From positions 1-7,885 of the forward strand of contig JAWCMQ010000009.1 of the NCBI GenBank assembly GCA_039091255.1: a stretch of DNA of 7,885 nucleotides, written 5' to 3'. A program made the translations under genes and the position numbers. Every line of letters starts with the position of its first letter. Within the stretch, counting starts at the first letter, position 1. Below are positions 6,102-7,885 of this stretch, piece after piece. Below the pieces are notes generated by a model, which searched no databases, was not told where the DNA came from, and was given only the letters and a program-made list of their open reading frames with translations. This DNA comes from JAWCMQ01 sp039091255. Lineage in GTDB: Archaea > Aenigmatarchaeota > Aenigmatarchaeia > GW2011-AR5 > JACRAC01.

Positions 6102-7885
6102 AGCGATGCCAGCGCAATCGCGAGATGCATCGTGCACAATAACACGGTCGTGAACACATCAAACGTCGCCATACAGGCAGATGATGGAGCAAACGTCACC
6201 GACAACTACGTGGCTTACTTTGCGCGCGTGTCGGGTAATGGCGGAATAGTCGCGCAAGGAAGCAATATCCGCATCCTGCGCAACCGCGTCTACGGCAACG
6301 GCACATCGGCTGACTGCATCTACGTCGGAAACGGGCTGATGGCAAACGTCACGGTCGCCAACAACACCGCGCAGGACTGCAATTATGGCATCCGGCTGGA
6401 GGTCTATGGCGGCGGCCTGCTTAACGACGCCGTGCTGAACAACAGCGTTGCCAACACGACTTATGGAATATGGCAGCGGACGACCGATGCGACGAATGGG
6501 ACGCTTATAGCGAACAACACAATCGTTGCGGGCAGCCGCTCGACGCAGCAGGGCATAGCTGCAGGCCACTTCGTGAACATGTCCGGCAATTATATCGAAG
6601 GCTACTCGACAGGCATTCAGATAAAAGGCTCGCTTGGCGATAACCGCGCATGGAACAACACCGTGAAGAGTGCGTCGCGCTGCATAGACCTCGCAGCGAC
6701 CGGCGGCTCTGCCTTGGTTTATGATTCAGCGCTGATGAACTGCACGTCTGTGGCGATTTATGCAGGCAGCTCGAACAACGTCATCGCGAACATCTCGAGC
6801 TCCAGCCCTGGCCTGGATTACAATTCCACCGCAAGCGCGCTCAACAACACCGTCATAAACCTCACATCGTATCAGAATGCCCTCTCGTTCACGTCGCTGG
6901 CCGTGGCGCTGAAAGGCTTGCAGCCGAGCCAGGCGCCCGCCGACCCGTCAGGCCAGCGCAACATCTCGAAATGGGTCAACGCCACCAACAACTCTGCGAC
7001 AAGCTGGCTCTACATCAACTTCAGCTACAGCGACAGCGACCTGGGCCCGCTGAACGAGTCCACGCTGCAGGTCTGGAAATACAACGCCAGCGGCTGGACG
7101 AACGCAACGTTCTGGAGCGTGAACGGCGTCGACACGGCGAACAATGTCGTCTACGCCAATATCACCAACTTCGCCAGCACATTCGCGCCGCTCGGGCCAT
7201 ACAACACTGCGCCTTCGCAAGTCATATTGTACAGCCCCTCGAGCGGCTCGACGACCACAAACCGTACGCCTACGTTCACATGGAACAACGCGACAGACGC
7301 AGAGGGCGACACACTAGTATACTGGCTGCAGGTAGATGACGACCCCAACTTTGGCTCGCCTGCCATCAATGTGACGGGCATTGCGGAGGGCTCGCCGCGC
7401 ACCAGCTACACCGCCCCATCTGAGCTGGCCGTCGACACGACGTACTTCTGGCGCGCCCGCGCATATGACGGCAAGCTGTACGGCGACTGGTCGGATACCT
7501 GGAACCTCACGATCCTGTCCAGCACGGAAATATCCCTGACAAATGACCTTGTGAATTTCGGCACCGTCAGCCTTTCGCAGACCTATGATACATCTGCAGA
7601 TTCGCCGCTGCCCTTCATAGTCCAGAATGACGGCAACGTTCTGGTTAACGTGACGATATACGGCACGGACTTCTGGCAGCGCTTTGCCAACCCGTCGCCA
7701 TACTACCAGTTCAAGTGCCGCGCGAACACAAGCGCCTGCCCATCCGGCTCCCAAACAAGCTGGGCTAACATGCCCAATGCGAGCTCGCCATCGACGCTCG
7801 TTGTGAACATGAATTACACCGACGGCGCAGACCGCGTCAAGTCCGACATAAAAATCGTTGTGCCCTCTGATGAGCCCGCAGGCGG
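6102..7885 (+). CDS. Giant surface protein, segment 3: beta-helix end plus beta-sandwich stalk modules (3' partial)
   Basis: The frame with codons at 6102, 6105... is open from the gap to the window edge, about 594 residues without a stop. It begins in beta-helix rungs (NNTVVNTSNVAIQ, VYGNGTSADCIYVG, SVANTTYGIW) that run to about 6890. Three beta-sandwich-like modules follow: 6903-7208 (LYINFSYSDSDLGPLNES, YNASGW, ITNFASTFAPLG), a fibronectin-III-like module at 7212-7517, and a module with VNFGTVSLSQ, SPLPFIVQNDGNV and a Cys pair, ending at VPSDEPAG where the window stops. I counted about 33 sequons. The same fold content on both sides of the gap makes this the same gene as segments 1 and 2, although the gap prevents proof. 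This looks like a stalk leading towards a C-terminal anchor, but no anchor, membrane span or sorting signal is inside the window. Confidence 0.85.
6903..7208 (+). other. Beta-sandwich-like module after the beta-helix
   Basis: It contains the strand-like runs WLYINFSYSDSDLGPLNES, LQVWKYNASGW and VVYANITNFASTFAPLG. The YNASGW motif recalls the motifs in the propeller-like region. The order 'I.YSD.DLG..NES...VWKYN.SGW......D...N.V.ANITNFSTFAPLG' is a pattern I associate with archaeal surface proteins. No function beyond a structural spacer is evident. Confidence 0.5.
7212..7517 (+). other. Fibronectin-III-like module
   Basis: It has proline at the entry (PSQVILYSPSSGSTTTN), then TPTFTWNNATDAEGD, a strand with WLQVDDDPNF, TTYFWRARAYDG and a closing DWSDTWNLTI. 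The Trp/Tyr/Arg spacing fits the fibronectin type III-like fold that often forms stalks in extracellular proteins. It contains no RGD motif. Confidence 0.75.
7518..7885 (+). other. C-proximal beta-sandwich module, truncated by the window edge
   Basis: It contains VNFGTVSLSQTYDTS, SPLPFIVQNDGNVLVNVTIYG, a cysteine pair (FKCRANTSACP), SWANMPNASS, MNYTDGADRVKSDIKI and VPSDEPAG. This set resembles a recurring module near the C-terminal part of DPANN-type surface proteins, usually followed by another strand. Here the window ends, so neither the last strand nor any membrane anchor can be seen. Confidence 0.6.

Larger units (their letters stand above)
3574..6890 (+). other. Right-handed parallel beta-helix (NosD/PbH1-like), interrupted by gap 2
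   Basis: The helix begins with a cysteine-containing cap (RGCRNPEDN ... DTYLCPGTFYLND; also present as the duplicate copy at 3346) and continues as asparagine-rich rungs on both sides of the second gap. Rungs often end in G-[I/L]-Y or A-I-Y followed by N-x-[S/T] turns. Related rungs recur far apart, for example SIANTTYGLYI (about 4660) and SVANTTYGIWQ (about 6443). More than 1,000 visible residues are in this fold, which is long for a single beta-helix. The internal cap-like segment at 4771-4960 could divide it into two. Confidence 0.8.

Noticed and set aside
3702..6890. CRISPR-like or DNA-level tandem repeats
   Set aside because: Recurring AACAACAC-type words come from Asn-Asn-Thr/Ser codons of beta-helix turns. 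There is no conserved repeat with regular spacers.
3702..6890. Polysaccharide lyase or hydrolase assignment for the beta-helix
   Set aside because: The fold is shared by such enzymes, but I see no catalytic signature, and Asn-rich structural rungs explain the pattern.

Overview
The window is best read as one interior segment of a single, very large, plus-strand gene for a secreted archaeal surface protein. The segment is cut at both window edges and broken by two runs of N (3475-3572 and 6005-6101). I find no start codon that must be used, no in-frame stop, no intergenic DNA, no RNA gene, no mobile element and no CRISPR array. About 2,500 residues are visible, so the full protein is larger than that.

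Organism: the protein style points to an archaeon, most likely a DPANN-type lineage (Micrarchaeota, Diapherotrites, Woesearchaeota or similar). The features behind this are NosD-like parallel beta-helix, Ig-like modules with FNC...WNC cysteine pairs, an 'SPSSGSTT..TPTFTW' fibronectin-III-like module, a 'SPLPFIVQNDGNV' module and a very high density of N-x-S/T sequons. Base composition is moderately GC-rich by eye, yet ATA (Ile) and AGG (Arg) codons are common, as in many archaea. This assignment is inference from sequence style and not from a marker gene.

Layout of the protein, N- to C-terminal: (1) 2-160, the end of a glycine-rich segment (GGRI.V.Y type). (2) 160-781, a beta-rich, sequon-rich region ending in a C...C / FNVTSFTTYS module. 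(3) 782-1063, Ig-like module 1. (4) 1064-2269, a region with eight spaced W/Y/F-N-G-type motifs that looks like a beta-propeller. (5) 2270-2578, Ig-like module 2. (6) 2579-3067, a duplicated cysteine-paired domain I do not recognise. (7) 3068-3345, Ig-like module 3. (8) 3346 to about 6890, a long parallel beta-helix interrupted by both gaps. (9) 6903-7208, a beta-sandwich-like stalk. (10) 7212-7517, a fibronectin-III-like module. (11) 7518-7885, a further beta-sandwich module cut by the window edge.

The first gap is almost certainly an assembly artefact. The 129 bases directly before it are identical to the 129 bases directly after it, and collapsing the two copies restores one uninterrupted frame. 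The second gap has no flanking overlap, but beta-helix rungs lie on both sides, so it probably hides a short real stretch of the same gene. The likely role is a heavily N-glycosylated extracellular adhesin or cell-envelope protein. Its ligand cannot be read from the sequence.
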